From positions 1-22,909 of the forward strand of contig JAPOQT010000241.1 in assembly GCA_026710525.1 (NCBI GenBank): 22,909 bases of DNA, in the 5' to 3' direction. This stretch comes from Pseudomonadota bacterium. Its GTDB lineage: Bacteria; Bdellovibrionota_B; Oligoflexia; Oligoflexales; Bin106. Positions 8,226 through 16,144 of the stretch are shown here, piece after piece; positions within the stretch are counted from its first letter, which is position 1, and every line of letters begins with the position of its first letter. Position numbers and translations under genes: made by a program. The notes beneath the pieces are model-generated. The model had not been told where the DNA came from. It saw only the letters and a list, made by a program, of their open reading frames with translations, and did no database searches.

Positions 8226-8947
8226 CACAAGAAATACATCATTTTAATGGAGATGCTCTTGGCGCGCTCGAAATAAAGCGCAGCCTTTTTAAAATGGGGA
8301 GGCCCGGTAAAAATAGGTGGATTATTAGAAAACCCAAAACCCTCTTTGGGGATGCCAAAAAAGCCGGTGGTGATTTTATGGTTGAGGTCTTGGTCATGAA
8401 GGACAGTGATCGCATATGTTCCCTTGGATGGCAGAGGCACCTCAATCATACTGATAATTGATTGGCAAAAAGACACCACTCCATGGGAGGCAGGAAAGTT
8501 TTCAGGAGATGAATGAACGGCTATACATAGTCTACCTCCTCGTTGGAATTTGAGACCTTTGAGGGAAATGAGTACTGTCGGGTTATTCGACAAGTGATCA
8601 GAATCAGACGATGGCTCTATGAGGCTAGGAATATTATTCGGTTGGTACGACAAGCGGTCTTCAGGTGAATGGGAGGGAGATTTGTTTTGAGAAACATGAT
8701 TATTTGGTAAGACTTGATCAGGTTGTGTCGGGTGATCATCCTGCTTAGGAACGATGATTTTATTTTTGCTAGACGGCGAGACAGCCACTAAATTCTGGGA
8801 CTCGGCCAATTTTGAGGTGATCTCCTTGGTGGCTTGGGGGTCTTCAGGTAGGTCTGGTGAAGTCAAGGTACCACTTCCACAAGACGACTGATGGAAGATC
8901 GTGAGACACAGAGCAATGAGAACCAGGCGATGGTAGTATTGATTCAT
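8225..8947 (-). CDS. DUF2141 domain lipoprotein
   Basis: About 240 residues. The N-terminus (MNQYYHRLVLIALCLTIF then HQSSC) looks like a signal peptide with an imperfect lipobox and Cys23. A long Ser/Pro/Asn/Asp-rich linker follows to about residue 140. The C-terminal domain matches DUF2141: GRLCIAVHSSPENF, GTYAITVLHDQDLNHK and GIPKEGFGFSNNP, a small beta-rich envelope domain of unknown role. The ATG at 8947 is chosen because GAGG lies six bases upstream; a TTG at 8992 would only add a hydrophilic leader before the signal. Its stop overlaps the ctaA start, so the two are translationally coupled. Why it is paired with ctaA is not clear. Confidence 0.85.
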   Translation of the reverse strand: MNQYYHRLVLIALCLTIFHQSSCGSGTLTSPDLPEDPQATKEITSKLAESQNLVAVSPSSKNKIIVPKQDDHPTQPDQVLPNNHVSQNKSPSHSPEDRLSYQPNNIPSLIEPSSDSDHLSNNPTVLISLKGLKFQRGGRLCIAVHSSPENFPASHGVVSFCQSIISMIEVPLPSKGTYAITVLHDQDLNHKITTGFFGIPKEGFGFSNNPPIFTGPPHFKKAALYFERAKSISIKMMYFL

Positions 8948-9072
8948 AAGACGCCTCGTATTTATTCTCGGTTTATCATGACCAGTATCCAAAAGCTTTT
9001 CGTAGTATGGCCATGAGTCATCACAAAGTCAGGGCTATGATAATTCACCACGATTCATTTGCCAAGTAGATT

Positions 9073-9081
9073 TGCTATAAT
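9073..9081 (+). promoter_or_regulatory. Extended -10 promoter of the ceramidase-like gene
   Basis: TGCTATAAT is a perfect TGnTATAAT element (TATAAT at 9076-9081). No convincing -35 lies 17 bases upstream. Transcription would begin near 9088, with about 68 bases of leader before the ATG at 9156. It lies in the 208-base divergent gap between the DUF2141 gene and this gene; the minus-strand promoter for the DUF2141/ctaA operon should also be here, but I see no clear one. Confidence 0.6.
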
Positions 9082-9155
9082 TTTTATCTGAATCACCTAA
9101 CGGCAATACCTGAGGCGTTGTGTAATGTAATTATAAACGAAGGAAATGGCGTCCT

Positions 9156-9806
9156 ATGAATCTCTTTGATTATGTTGATATTTACTGCGAGAGGGTGGCT
9201 CCAGGTTTTTGGGCAGAGCCTCTTAATTTACTATCAAATCTTTTTTTTGTTGGCGCAGCTGCTGTTATTTTTGCGAGATCAGCGCAAACCATTCATCCAT
9301 TAAAAACCCGTATTTATGCAGCGAGTGTTTTGGCAGTCGGTTTCGCAAGCGCCTCGTTTCATGCTATGGCGACAACCGGAACATTAGTGGCTGATGTGGT
9401 GAGTATTGCACTATGTGCGATCTATTTTCTTTATGTGTATACGGGTAGCATTCTCCGTTACACTCCCTGGCAACAAGCTGGCTTTGTTATGATTCTGGTG
9501 GTGCTGTCATGGGTGGGAGTGTTCATCGATCCCAATGGCATGATGAATGGGTCATCAGCATATCTTGGTATTTTGGCGGTCCTCTACCTTCTGGCAGCCC
9601 TCGATCCAGACCGGCAAGGTAAAAGGCACATGCTTATCGGGGCGCTTATTTTTACGGTAGCTATTGTATTTCGTTCTTTTGATATGGCTGTTTGTCCCTA
9701 TCATTCTCATGGTATTCATTATATATGGCACATGGCAAATGGATATCTGCTTTTTCATCTGTCACGCAGATTCATGGTCGCCCCCTTCCCCTTATCGAGG
9801 CGGTAA
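9156..9806 (+). CDS. Ceramidase-family (CREST) seven-span membrane hydrolase
   Basis: A 216-residue protein with seven predicted spans. It shows the alkaline ceramidase/CREST superfamily pattern: DIYCERVAPGFWAEPLNLLSN at the start, Ser65-x3-His69 in helix 2 (SASFH), Asp80 in helix 3 (LVADVVS) and His188-x3-His192 in the last helix (HYIWH). Together these residues form the Zn site and active site in that superfamily. Known members hydrolyse amide bonds of ceramides; the real substrate of bacterial homologues is mostly untested. ATG at 9156 has GAAGGAA about 11 bases upstream. It is followed 73 bases later by engB on the same strand. Family assignment is good; the substrate is open. Confidence 0.85.
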   Translation: MNLFDYVDIYCERVAPGFWAEPLNLLSNLFFVGAAAVIFARSAQTIHPLKTRIYAASVLAVGFASASFHAMATTGTLVADVVSIALCAIYFLYVYTGSILRYTPWQQAGFVMILVVLSWVGVFIDPNGMMNGSSAYLGILAVLYLLAALDPDRQGKRHMLIGALIFTVAIVFRSFDMAVCPYHSHGIHYIWHMANGYLLFHLSRRFMVAPFPLSRR

Positions 9807-9814
9807 CAAAACCA

Positions 9815-9846
9815 TGCAACGGCTCACTTTAAAGTCTTCGGTTGCA
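9815..9846. repeat. Nested palindromes between the ceramidase-like gene and engB
   Basis: Outer arms TGCAAC (9815-9820) and GTTGCA (9841-9846) flank, with five bases on each side, a perfect ten-base palindrome ACTTTAAAGT (9826-9835). There is no T-run afterwards, so it is not a classic terminator. The exact symmetry suggests a binding site or an mRNA processing/attenuation element acting before engB. Confidence 0.5.
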
Positions 9847-9879
9847 GGCTTTAGCAAGTAGGATTTTTTAACATTATTA

Positions 9880-10500
9880 GTGGCAGTTATTTTCTTACCC
9901 TTTAGAATAGAACATATGGATGTAAAACACTTGGCTACCATTAGCAATAAATCAGGTTTAAAGGATTTTGGTTATCCCGAGGTTGCTTTTGTTGGTCGAT
10001 CAAATTGTGGCAAGTCATCCTTACTCAACATCTTACTCAGAAAAAAAAAATTAGCGAGAACATCGAATACCCCTGGCAGAACCCAAATGATACATATGTA
10101 TCTTTGGATGGAGCAAGTTATTTTCACGGATCTTCCCGGCTATGGGTTTTCGAAAACTCCTAGTTTTATTACCAAGAAATGGCCAGCCATGATGGCGGCA
10201 TATACCGAAAGAAAAACAGTATGCCTTTTTTTATGTCTGGTTGATATTCGACGACAATTTAAACCAGAAGAATTTGACTTTATAAGGCATCTGGAACAAC
10301 AAGAAAAGAGGGTTTCCGTGGTGCTCACAAAAGCTGATAAACTAGCCAAAGCAAAGGTAATGATCCAGGAAAACAACATGAGAGCAGCATTGGCATCAGA
10401 AGAGATTAAGAGCCAAGATGTTTTCTCAGTCTCGACTCACAAAAAAACAAATATTGCTTTGTTGCGTGATCACGTTATGGCCCAAGCGATTCTCCGATAG
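9880..10500 (+). CDS. engB: Ribosome biogenesis GTP-binding protein EngB/YsxC/YihA
   Basis: A 206-residue GTPase that takes part in late assembly of the large ribosomal subunit. G motifs are all visible: G1 GRSNCGKS (39-46), G2 Thr in NTPGRTQ (about 64), G3 DLPGYG (84-89) and G4 TKAD (150-153). A G5-like SVSTHKK (183-189) follows, where the usual Gly at the end is Lys. The GTG at 9880 is the only plausible long start because an in-frame TAG precedes it at 9859; an ATG at residue 13 would trim the family N-terminus. No good ribosome-binding site precedes the GTG. It converges with hemC, with 12 bases between the stops. Confidence 0.95.
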   Translation: MAVIFLPFRIEHMDVKHLATISNKSGLKDFGYPEVAFVGRSNCGKSSLLNILLRKKKLARTSNTPGRTQMIHMYLWMEQVIFTDLPGYGFSKTPSFITKKWPAMMAAYTERKTVCLFLCLVDIRRQFKPEEFDFIRHLEQQEKRVSVVLTKADKLAKAKVMIQENNMRAALASEEIKSQDVFSVSTHKKTNIALLRDHVMAQAILR

Positions 10501-10512
10501 CCAGAGCCGATT

Positions 10513-11565
10513 CTATGGCTTATTGGGGAATGGTCTGTTGAGAGACATGTAAATTTTTTCTCCCTTTTGATCTAAGACATATTGGTAGGCATCCCTCTTT
10601 AAGGCAAGAAAAAGAGTGGCTCGCTTGCTCATATCATACACCTGAGATAAGGCAACCCTAGTTTTGGTCTGCCACAGGATTCTATGGCTTCCCGATGGAC
10701 TAGCTATGGCTAAAAGAATGGTTAACTCGGGGGTTGGGTAGTAATGAGCATTCACATAACATCCTATAGGCATGAGACAATGACCGCCGAGAGCCCCAAC
10801 AATCTCCCTTTCAAGGGAACAACAGAATTCGGTGAGATGACAACTAACGGTGGTCATCTTAGGCCAAAGCTGATGGTCGACATTCATCTCAAGGGCAATG
10901 ACGCCTTGACCTGGAGATGGAACAAGTAGATGACAATCAACCTGACTCATATGAAACGACTGAAGATACTGACTGGTGATAGGGTCGTCCTTAAGGCGTG
11001 CTAGGGAGGCGTGGGATAGGATTAGCCCGTCTAAAGACTTATTTTCAAGGGCTTTCCTCAGTCTGGACTCAATGTTGCCGCGGATATCCTGAAACGACAC
11101 CTGGGGGATATGGGGCATGAGAAAGGCTTGTCTTCTTAGGCTAGAGGTGGCAAATGTTAAGGAAGAAAATTGTTTAACAGTCTGGTGGGAAAGCACAGGA
11201 GGGATGGATTTTCTCACCGTCTTTTTGACCAAACAAACATCATAGGGACTATGGCGAGCCAAGTAACCTACTAAGCCAAGGCCTCGCGGTAATGTTGTTG
11301 GTAAGTCTTTGAGACTATGAACAGCCATATCAGCGTGGCCGTTAATCAACTCCCGTTCAAGGGTGCCCACAAAAGAAGATTTAACCCCCTGTTCAACAGC
11401 AAGGTCTTTCAGTTGAGTATTTGGTTGGTGATCAGCTAAGGATTTCTTCACATAAACATGGGCTAGTACCCCGGTCCTTGAGATGGCTAATTCAGCCATA
11501 TGAGCTTGCCAGAGAGCAAGCTTAGAGCCTCTTGTAACCAGCTGAATGGCTGTTGGTTTAATCAT
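10513..11565 (-). CDS. hemC: Hydroxymethylbilane synthase (porphobilinogen deaminase)
   Basis: Joins four porphobilinogen units into hydroxymethylbilane on the path to haem. 350 residues, some 35 longer than the usual 310-315. Seen in order: TRGSKLALWQA, the catalytic Asp in DMAVHSLKDLP (about 79), TSSLRRQAF, the RGNIESRL phosphate/cofactor-binding stretch and PSPGQGVIALE. The dipyrromethane-cofactor Cys is in GGHCLMPIGC (Cys263). The N-terminal loop reads VKSSFVGTLE where GKGLF-type sequence is usual. ATG at 11565 lies five bases after the icd stop, so it is probably co-transcribed with icd. The extra length is mostly in the C-terminal domain. Confidence 0.96.
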   Translation of the reverse strand: MIKPTAIQLVTRGSKLALWQAHMAELAISRTGVLAHVYVKKSLADHQPNTQLKDLAVEQGVKSSFVGTLERELINGHADMAVHSLKDLPTTLPRGLGLVGYLARHSPYDVCLVKKTVRKSIPPVLSHQTVKQFSSLTFATSSLRRQAFLMPHIPQVSFQDIRGNIESRLRKALENKSLDGLILSHASLARLKDDPITSQYLQSFHMSQVDCHLLVPSPGQGVIALEMNVDHQLWPKMTTVSCHLTEFCCSLEREIVGALGGHCLMPIGCYVNAHYYPTPELTILLAIASPSGSHRILWQTKTRVALSQVYDMSKRATLFLALKRDAYQYVLDQKGEKIYMSLNRPFPNKP

Positions 11566-11570
11566 CAGAT

Positions 11571-13820
11571 CTAGTGAGTAGGTAATTGATCAAGAATGCG
11601 ATTAAATGTCTGACTAGGTCTCATGAAAGTCGAGGCTTTGTTAGGCTCTAGGTAATAGTAACCTCCTAGCTCTTGAGTGGTTATGGGTTTTCCTTGCACC
11701 GCAAGAAGCTCTTGAAGAATGAGCTCTTTGTTCACCTCTAACTCTTGGTATACCTTTTGCCATAACTTGTTATGACGATTTTCACCGCTAGCTAAGGCTT
11801 TTGTCAAGGCTAAAAACCATAAAAAGTGTGAGCCCCTAGTGTCCCGCTCATGACACACCCTTGAAGGAGACCAGCCCTTCTTAAGGTATTCTTCGGTAGC
11901 TTGTGTTACAGCAGAAGTCAGGTCGGCAAGGTCAGGCTGATCTTGATGATGCTCTGCTAGGTGGTTCAGGGCTTCTTGCAATGCGAGGAACTCGCCAAGG
12001 GAGTCCCAGCGCAGATGATTTTCTTTGGTCATTTGCTCAACATGCTTTGGTGCTGAGCCACCAGAGCCTGTTTCAAAAATCCGTCCCCCTTGAATCAGAG
12101 ACACGACTGATAGCATTTTAGCGCTGGTACCTAACTCTAAGATGGGGAAAAGATCTGTGATGTAATCACGAAGTACATTACCTGTGACCGTGAGGGTGTT
12201 CAGTCCTCTTTGCATTCTGAAGAGGGTGGTTTTGGCGGCCTCGGCAGGCTCCTCGATAGTCACCTCATCCATGTCCTGATGATGGGATAAAAAATCACTA
12301 AGCTTCACGATGAGGACGTGGTCATGGGCTCGTTTGATATTAAGCCAAAAAACTGTGTGACTCTTGTTATTTGGATTTGCTTGGTTTGCTTTTGTTTTGC
12401 TAAGAGCACATTGGAACCAATCTTTGATAGCTTCGTCTTTTGTATGGCACAGTCGCCAAATATCACCCTGCTCAACTTGATGACTCATAAGCACTTTATG
12501 TGATTCTTTGGCCACAACCTTGTATGTTCCTTTAGTGTCGCTCACGAATGTTGTGGGATGAGAGCCATATTCTTCGGCTTTGTATGCCATAAGGCCAAGA
12601 TTTGCCACGCTTCCCATGGTTTTGGGATTAAATTCGCCGAAGTATCGGCAAAATTTAATCGTTTCTTGGTAAAGATCAGCGTAGGAACGGTCAGGTATGA
12701 CGGCTTTGGCATTCTTAGGCTTGCCATCCTTATTCCATAACTTACCGCCACCTCGGATCAGGGCAGCCATAGAAGCATCGATAATCATATCGCTTGGCAC
12801 ATGGAAATTAGTGATACCCTTATCAGAGTTCACCATAGCTATTTCAGGTCCTTGATTGAGAGAGTGTTCTAAGTCATGGCGAATAGCTGATTCGGCAGGA
12901 TGCCCCGTGATTTTTATCAACAGATCACCAAGCCCCTGACGAGGATCAACGGATAGCTCAGCAAAAATATCAGAATATTTGGTAAAAAACTCAGGTAAAT
13001 ATGCTTTGAGTGCATGGCCAAAAATCACAGGATCTGATACCTTCATCATGGTGGCTTTGAGATGGAGAGAAAAAATCACCCCTTTTTGTTGAGCGTCGAT
13101 CTTTTCTTTTTGGATAAACTCCTCAAATGCTTTAACGCTAAAAAAAGAGCCATCAATCACATCGTCACGATTCACAGCAATCTCTTTCAAGACTCTTTGC
13201 TCTCCTTGATCCGGCTCAAAGATAATTTGCAAAGTGTCGTCACTTGGAAGACTTATGCTTTTTTCTGAATCGTAAAAATCACCATGTTTCATAGAGCTAA
13301 CGTGACATCCTGATTCCATTATCCATTTACCCATAGAATGAGGATATCGCATCGCATAGTCTTTGACAGGTGTTGGAATTTTGCGGTCAGAGTTACCAAC
13401 ACGAAGCTTAGGGTTTACGGCGCTACCTAGGGTGCTATCAAAGCATTGTTTGAGCTTCAAATCTTCTGGACTTTCAGCTTTTTCTGGATAAGAAGGTATC
13501 TTAAAACCAAGAGACTGTAACTCAGAAACACATTCTTTTAATTGGGATAATGAAGCAGAAATATTAGGTAACTTAATGAGACAGCAAGAAGGAGTGTTCA
13601 CTAAGTCTTGTAAAAAATTGAGGTCGTCAGGGATCTTTTGGTGATCTGGAAGGTACTCTGATAGGGCCATCAGAACCCGAGAAGCTAGGGAAATGGATTT
13701 GAGCTCGAGGTGAATATCAAATAAGGCCAGGGTTTTCTCTAATAAAGGAAAAAGAGAGTATGTGGCTAGAGCAGGGGCTTCATCAGCAAAAGTATAGTAC
13801 ATCTTAACGGAGGGTGACAT
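11571..13820 (-). CDS. icd: Monomeric NADP-dependent isocitrate dehydrogenase
   Basis: Oxidatively decarboxylates isocitrate to 2-oxoglutarate with NADPH formation in the TCA cycle. At about 749 residues it belongs to the monomeric (IDH-II) family, unrelated in length to the 415-residue dimeric enzyme. Family stretches include DEAPALATYSLFPLL near the start, NSDRKIPTPVKDYA, HSMGKW, FNPKTMGSVANLGLM, YKAEEYGSHPTTF and the C-terminal TGSGGSAPKHVEQ and LRWDSLGEFLALQ. The ATG at 13820 is chosen because AGAAGGA lies six bases upstream; a longer reading from a TTG at 13847 has no such support. First gene of an icd-hemC pair. Confidence 0.97.
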   Translation of the reverse strand: MSPSVKMYYTFADEAPALATYSLFPLLEKTLALFDIHLELKSISLASRVLMALSEYLPDHQKIPDDLNFLQDLVNTPSCCLIKLPNISASLSQLKECVSELQSLGFKIPSYPEKAESPEDLKLKQCFDSTLGSAVNPKLRVGNSDRKIPTPVKDYAMRYPHSMGKWIMESGCHVSSMKHGDFYDSEKSISLPSDDTLQIIFEPDQGEQRVLKEIAVNRDDVIDGSFFSVKAFEEFIQKEKIDAQQKGVIFSLHLKATMMKVSDPVIFGHALKAYLPEFFTKYSDIFAELSVDPRQGLGDLLIKITGHPAESAIRHDLEHSLNQGPEIAMVNSDKGITNFHVPSDMIIDASMAALIRGGGKLWNKDGKPKNAKAVIPDRSYADLYQETIKFCRYFGEFNPKTMGSVANLGLMAYKAEEYGSHPTTFVSDTKGTYKVVAKESHKVLMSHQVEQGDIWRLCHTKDEAIKDWFQCALSKTKANQANPNNKSHTVFWLNIKRAHDHVLIVKLSDFLSHHQDMDEVTIEEPAEAAKTTLFRMQRGLNTLTVTGNVLRDYITDLFPILELGTSAKMLSVVSLIQGGRIFETGSGGSAPKHVEQMTKENHLRWDSLGEFLALQEALNHLAEHHQDQPDLADLTSAVTQATEEYLKKGWSPSRVCHERDTRGSHFLWFLALTKALASGENRHNKLWQKVYQELEVNKELILQELLAVQGKPITTQELGGYYYLEPNKASTFMRPSQTFNRILDQLPTH

Positions 13821-13860
13821 AAAGATCCTTCTTAAGTTAGTCGTCAAAAAGCAATGAGTT

Positions 13861-13866
13861 AGTATA
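13861..13866 (-). promoter_or_regulatory. Putative -10 element for icd-hemC
   Basis: On the minus strand TATACT sits about 40 bases before the icd ATG. A -35 at standard spacing is poor; TTGACT occurs only 11 bases upstream. Position and hexamer make it the best candidate in this divergent region. Confidence 0.4.
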
Positions 13867-13917
13867 ACGCATATTCAAGTCAAAATTTGTCATTTATTAT
13901 CATAAACCAGGTCACAG

Positions 13918-13937
13918 CCGGCCGGTTTGTTTATAAT
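13918..13937 (+). promoter_or_regulatory. Putative ktrB promoter with overlapping palindrome
   Basis: TATAAT at 13932-13937 is a perfect -10, about 70 bases before the ATG at 14005. Just upstream is the eight-base palindrome CCGGCCGG (13918-13925), flanked by AAACC (13904-13908) and GGTTT (13924-13928), in the spacer/-35 area. This could be an operator. The ATG at 13936 that would lengthen KtrB overlaps the -10, which argues against it as a start. Confidence 0.45.
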
Positions 13938-14004
13938 GACAATAAAGTTTATAGCAGTTTGTGATAACATAGCCAAGATACAAGCACTTAGCGACGAAGG
14001 GTAT

Positions 14005-16110
14005 ATGTCTTCAGCGGTTTCTTACGAACATCCCATTTCTGCCACATTATTAGCTACCATACGCATGATGACAGCGTGCTTGCTGTGTGTGTTGGGAGCA
14101 TATTTTCTCCATGACGTGGAGGGGCTTTTTGGGCCACGTGGTGAGTTTACCATGTCTGGTCGAGTTCTCTCAGCCAGTTGGTTGGTGGCGGGTGCTCTGA
14201 CGATGATTGGCCTCCTAACGAAACAGCTCTGGGGAACGCTCCTAGGTTGTTTTGTCATCTTTTCTTCGGTGGCTGTTTTTTTATTGGTAGTGCCAGATGA
14301 TCCGATTGTCGCCTGTGCCTTAATATTTTTTCTTATTTATTTGGGGCTAGTAACGGCTATTTATGTTCGGCCAATAGATGAAACACCATCCCAAGCTCAC
14401 CTTGCCAAGATTATTTCGCCGAGGGATAAGGTTAGGGTTTGGTTAGCGAAATACCGGAAGGCCATTTGCCATTTATTGGGGGTGACCCTTGTTTCATCGG
14501 TGTTGGTATTCGGGTTTCATTTAACCTCAGAGCAATGGATTGTATCAGTTGTCCTGGCGCTTATTGTCTCTTGTATCCTCATTTCCCTCAGATTTCTCTC
14601 GGTTATATATTTTTATGGTGACAAAAGACATTTAGCCGGTCTATTTGTGGTTTTGCTTATCCTAGCTGGATGCATTTATAACGTTTGGCATGGCGTGGTG
14701 AGTGAAACCTTGATCTTTATGTATCTCTTTGGCCTGTACAGCTATTTAACACTACAGAGCCCTATTTTCGAAGATGTTTATGAAAGCTTTCAGTCGGCAC
14801 CTGCTCTCTTCGTGCTCGTTAGCTTTGCGATTCTGGTTGGCTTAGGAGCCCTATTCCTTTATTTGCCAGATGCCCATGCAGAAGGGGCGAGTATCACATT
14901 TTCGGAGGCTTTTTTTACGGCTATTTCGGCGGCATGTGTTACAGGGCTTTCGGTGATCAATATTAGTCAAGAACTCTCAGAATTCGGCCAGTTTATTGTG
15001 TTGATTTTGATGCAAATGGGTGGCCTTGGCATTATGGTGCTCTCAACGTTTGCCATTATTGCTTTAGGCGGTCGGATGGGGGTGCGCACCGGGCGAGCCT
15101 TTTCCGAGTTCTTTTCGGTGAGAGGTATTAAATCAACCAATCAGCTCATTATTTTCATTGTTCTTGCCACAGTAGCTATTGAGCTTATTGGCGCCCTCCT
15201 GTTAGCTTATGGTCATCTCAGAACAGGTATGGGGTATCTTGAAGCGATGAAGCTGGGAATCTTTCAGGCAGTGAGTGCTTTTTGTAATGCCGGATTCTCT
15301 CTCACCCCTCACTCTCTCACTCATCTCTCTTCATCACCTTGGATGCTATGTTGTTATGGTGTGCTGATTATTTTGGGTGGCCTGGGCTTTGTGGCAATGT
15401 TTGAGATGACAAGACGATTAGCCTTAGGGGCTCATCGTTCTCCTTTGAGTGTGCAAACGAAAATTGTGCTCACGGTATCAACATTATTTATCGTCGTTGG
15501 TGGTATTGCTGTGGCCTCAATTGAATGGCAGGGAGCGTTGAGTCATCTTACGTATGGCGACCGACTGGTGAATAGTTTCTTCCACAGTATTAGTTTGAGA
15601 ACAGCAGGATTTAATACGGTTGATATGGCAAAGTTTGGTTATCCTTCTATGGTTATCATGTTGTTTTTCATGTTTATTGGTGGCGCACCCGGGGGTACGG
15701 CTGGTGGTGTTAAGGTGACAACTTTTGCCACACTCGTGGCCACTCTACCAACCCTTGTACGTAACGATAGTCGGGTCCGACTGTTTGCGAGATCGTTTTC
15801 GATGGATGCCATTGCTAAGGGCTCAGCTCTTATTATTTTATCTTTGGCAACCATAGGAGTTCTGTGGTTTTTATTATTACTCACCCAAACCCATTTAGAG
15901 CCGATGGCTTTGTTGTTTGAGGTCTTTAGTGCCACAGGTACGGTGGGTTTATCCTTGGGAATTACAGAATCATTAGGCTCTTTTGGTCGCTTAATTGTTG
16001 CTCTGGGTATGTTTATTGGCAGAATTGGCCCTCTAACATTGGCTATTGCTCTGGCTAATGACGATCGTTCTCGAGTAGAGTATCCGAGTGCTCAGATCAT
16101 GATAGGATAA
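14005..16110 (+). CDS. ktrB: K+ uptake channel subunit, KtrB/TrkH family, with extra N-terminal membrane region
   Basis: The membrane subunit of a Ktr/Trk potassium uptake system. The C-terminal part (from about residue 265 of 701) is a complete KtrB/TrkH core of four pore repeats with the filter Gly residues: AACVTGL, AFCNAGF, LRTAGF and TGTVGL. It also has the GGAPGGTAGGVKVTTF gating-loop segment and GRIGPLTLAIAL at the end. In front lie about 260 residues with seven or eight further hydrophobic helices not found in E. coli TrkH or B. subtilis KtrB. I choose ATG at 14005 because GAAGG lies four bases upstream; the frame is open to a TTG at 13927. Followed 34 bases later by the KtrA-type partner. 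Confidence 0.9.
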   Translation: MSSAVSYEHPISATLLATIRMMTACLLCVLGAYFLHDVEGLFGPRGEFTMSGRVLSASWLVAGALTMIGLLTKQLWGTLLGCFVIFSSVAVFLLVVPDDPIVACALIFFLIYLGLVTAIYVRPIDETPSQAHLAKIISPRDKVRVWLAKYRKAICHLLGVTLVSSVLVFGFHLTSEQWIVSVVLALIVSCILISLRFLSVIYFYGDKRHLAGLFVVLLILAGCIYNVWHGVVSETLIFMYLFGLYSYLTLQSPIFEDVYESFQSAPALFVLVSFAILVGLGALFLYLPDAHAEGASITFSEAFFTAISAACVTGLSVINISQELSEFGQFIVLILMQMGGLGIMVLSTFAIIALGGRMGVRTGRAFSEFFSVRGIKSTNQLIIFIVLATVAIELIGALLLAYGHLRTGMGYLEAMKLGIFQAVSAFCNAGFSLTPHSLTHLSSSPWMLCCYGVLIILGGLGFVAMFEMTRRLALGAHRSPLSVQTKIVLTVSTLFIVVGGIAVASIEWQGALSHLTYGDRLVNSFFHSISLRTAGFNTVDMAKFGYPSMVIMLFFMFIGGAPGGTAGGVKVTTFATLVATLPTLVRNDSRVRLFARSFSMDAIAKGSALIILSLATIGVLWFLLLLTQTHLEPMALLFEVFSATGTVGLSLGITESLGSFGRLIVALGMFIGRIGPLTLAIALANDDRSRVEYPSAQIMIG

Positions 16111-16144
16111 TGACGCTAGTCAGTTTAAATAAGTGGAGTATTAC

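Noticed and set aside
10499..10522. Short inverted repeat AGCCA...TGGCT between the convergent stops of engB and hemC
   Set aside because: Only five pairs with a long loop and no T-tract; too weak to call a terminator.
12542..12751. Overlapping frames on both strands inside icd and other large genes
   Set aside because: They are shadows of well-supported conserved genes, lack ribosome-binding sites and have no recognisable motifs.
13927..14004. Longer start for the KtrB-like protein (TTG 13927 or ATG 13936)
   Set aside because: The ATG overlaps a perfect TATAAT -10 and neither has a ribosome-binding site, whereas ATG 14005 is preceded by GAAGG.
15296..15340. CT-rich stretch resembling a simple repeat
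   Set aside because: It encodes normal residues of the KtrB core (SLTPHSLTHLSSS) and the repeat is imperfect.
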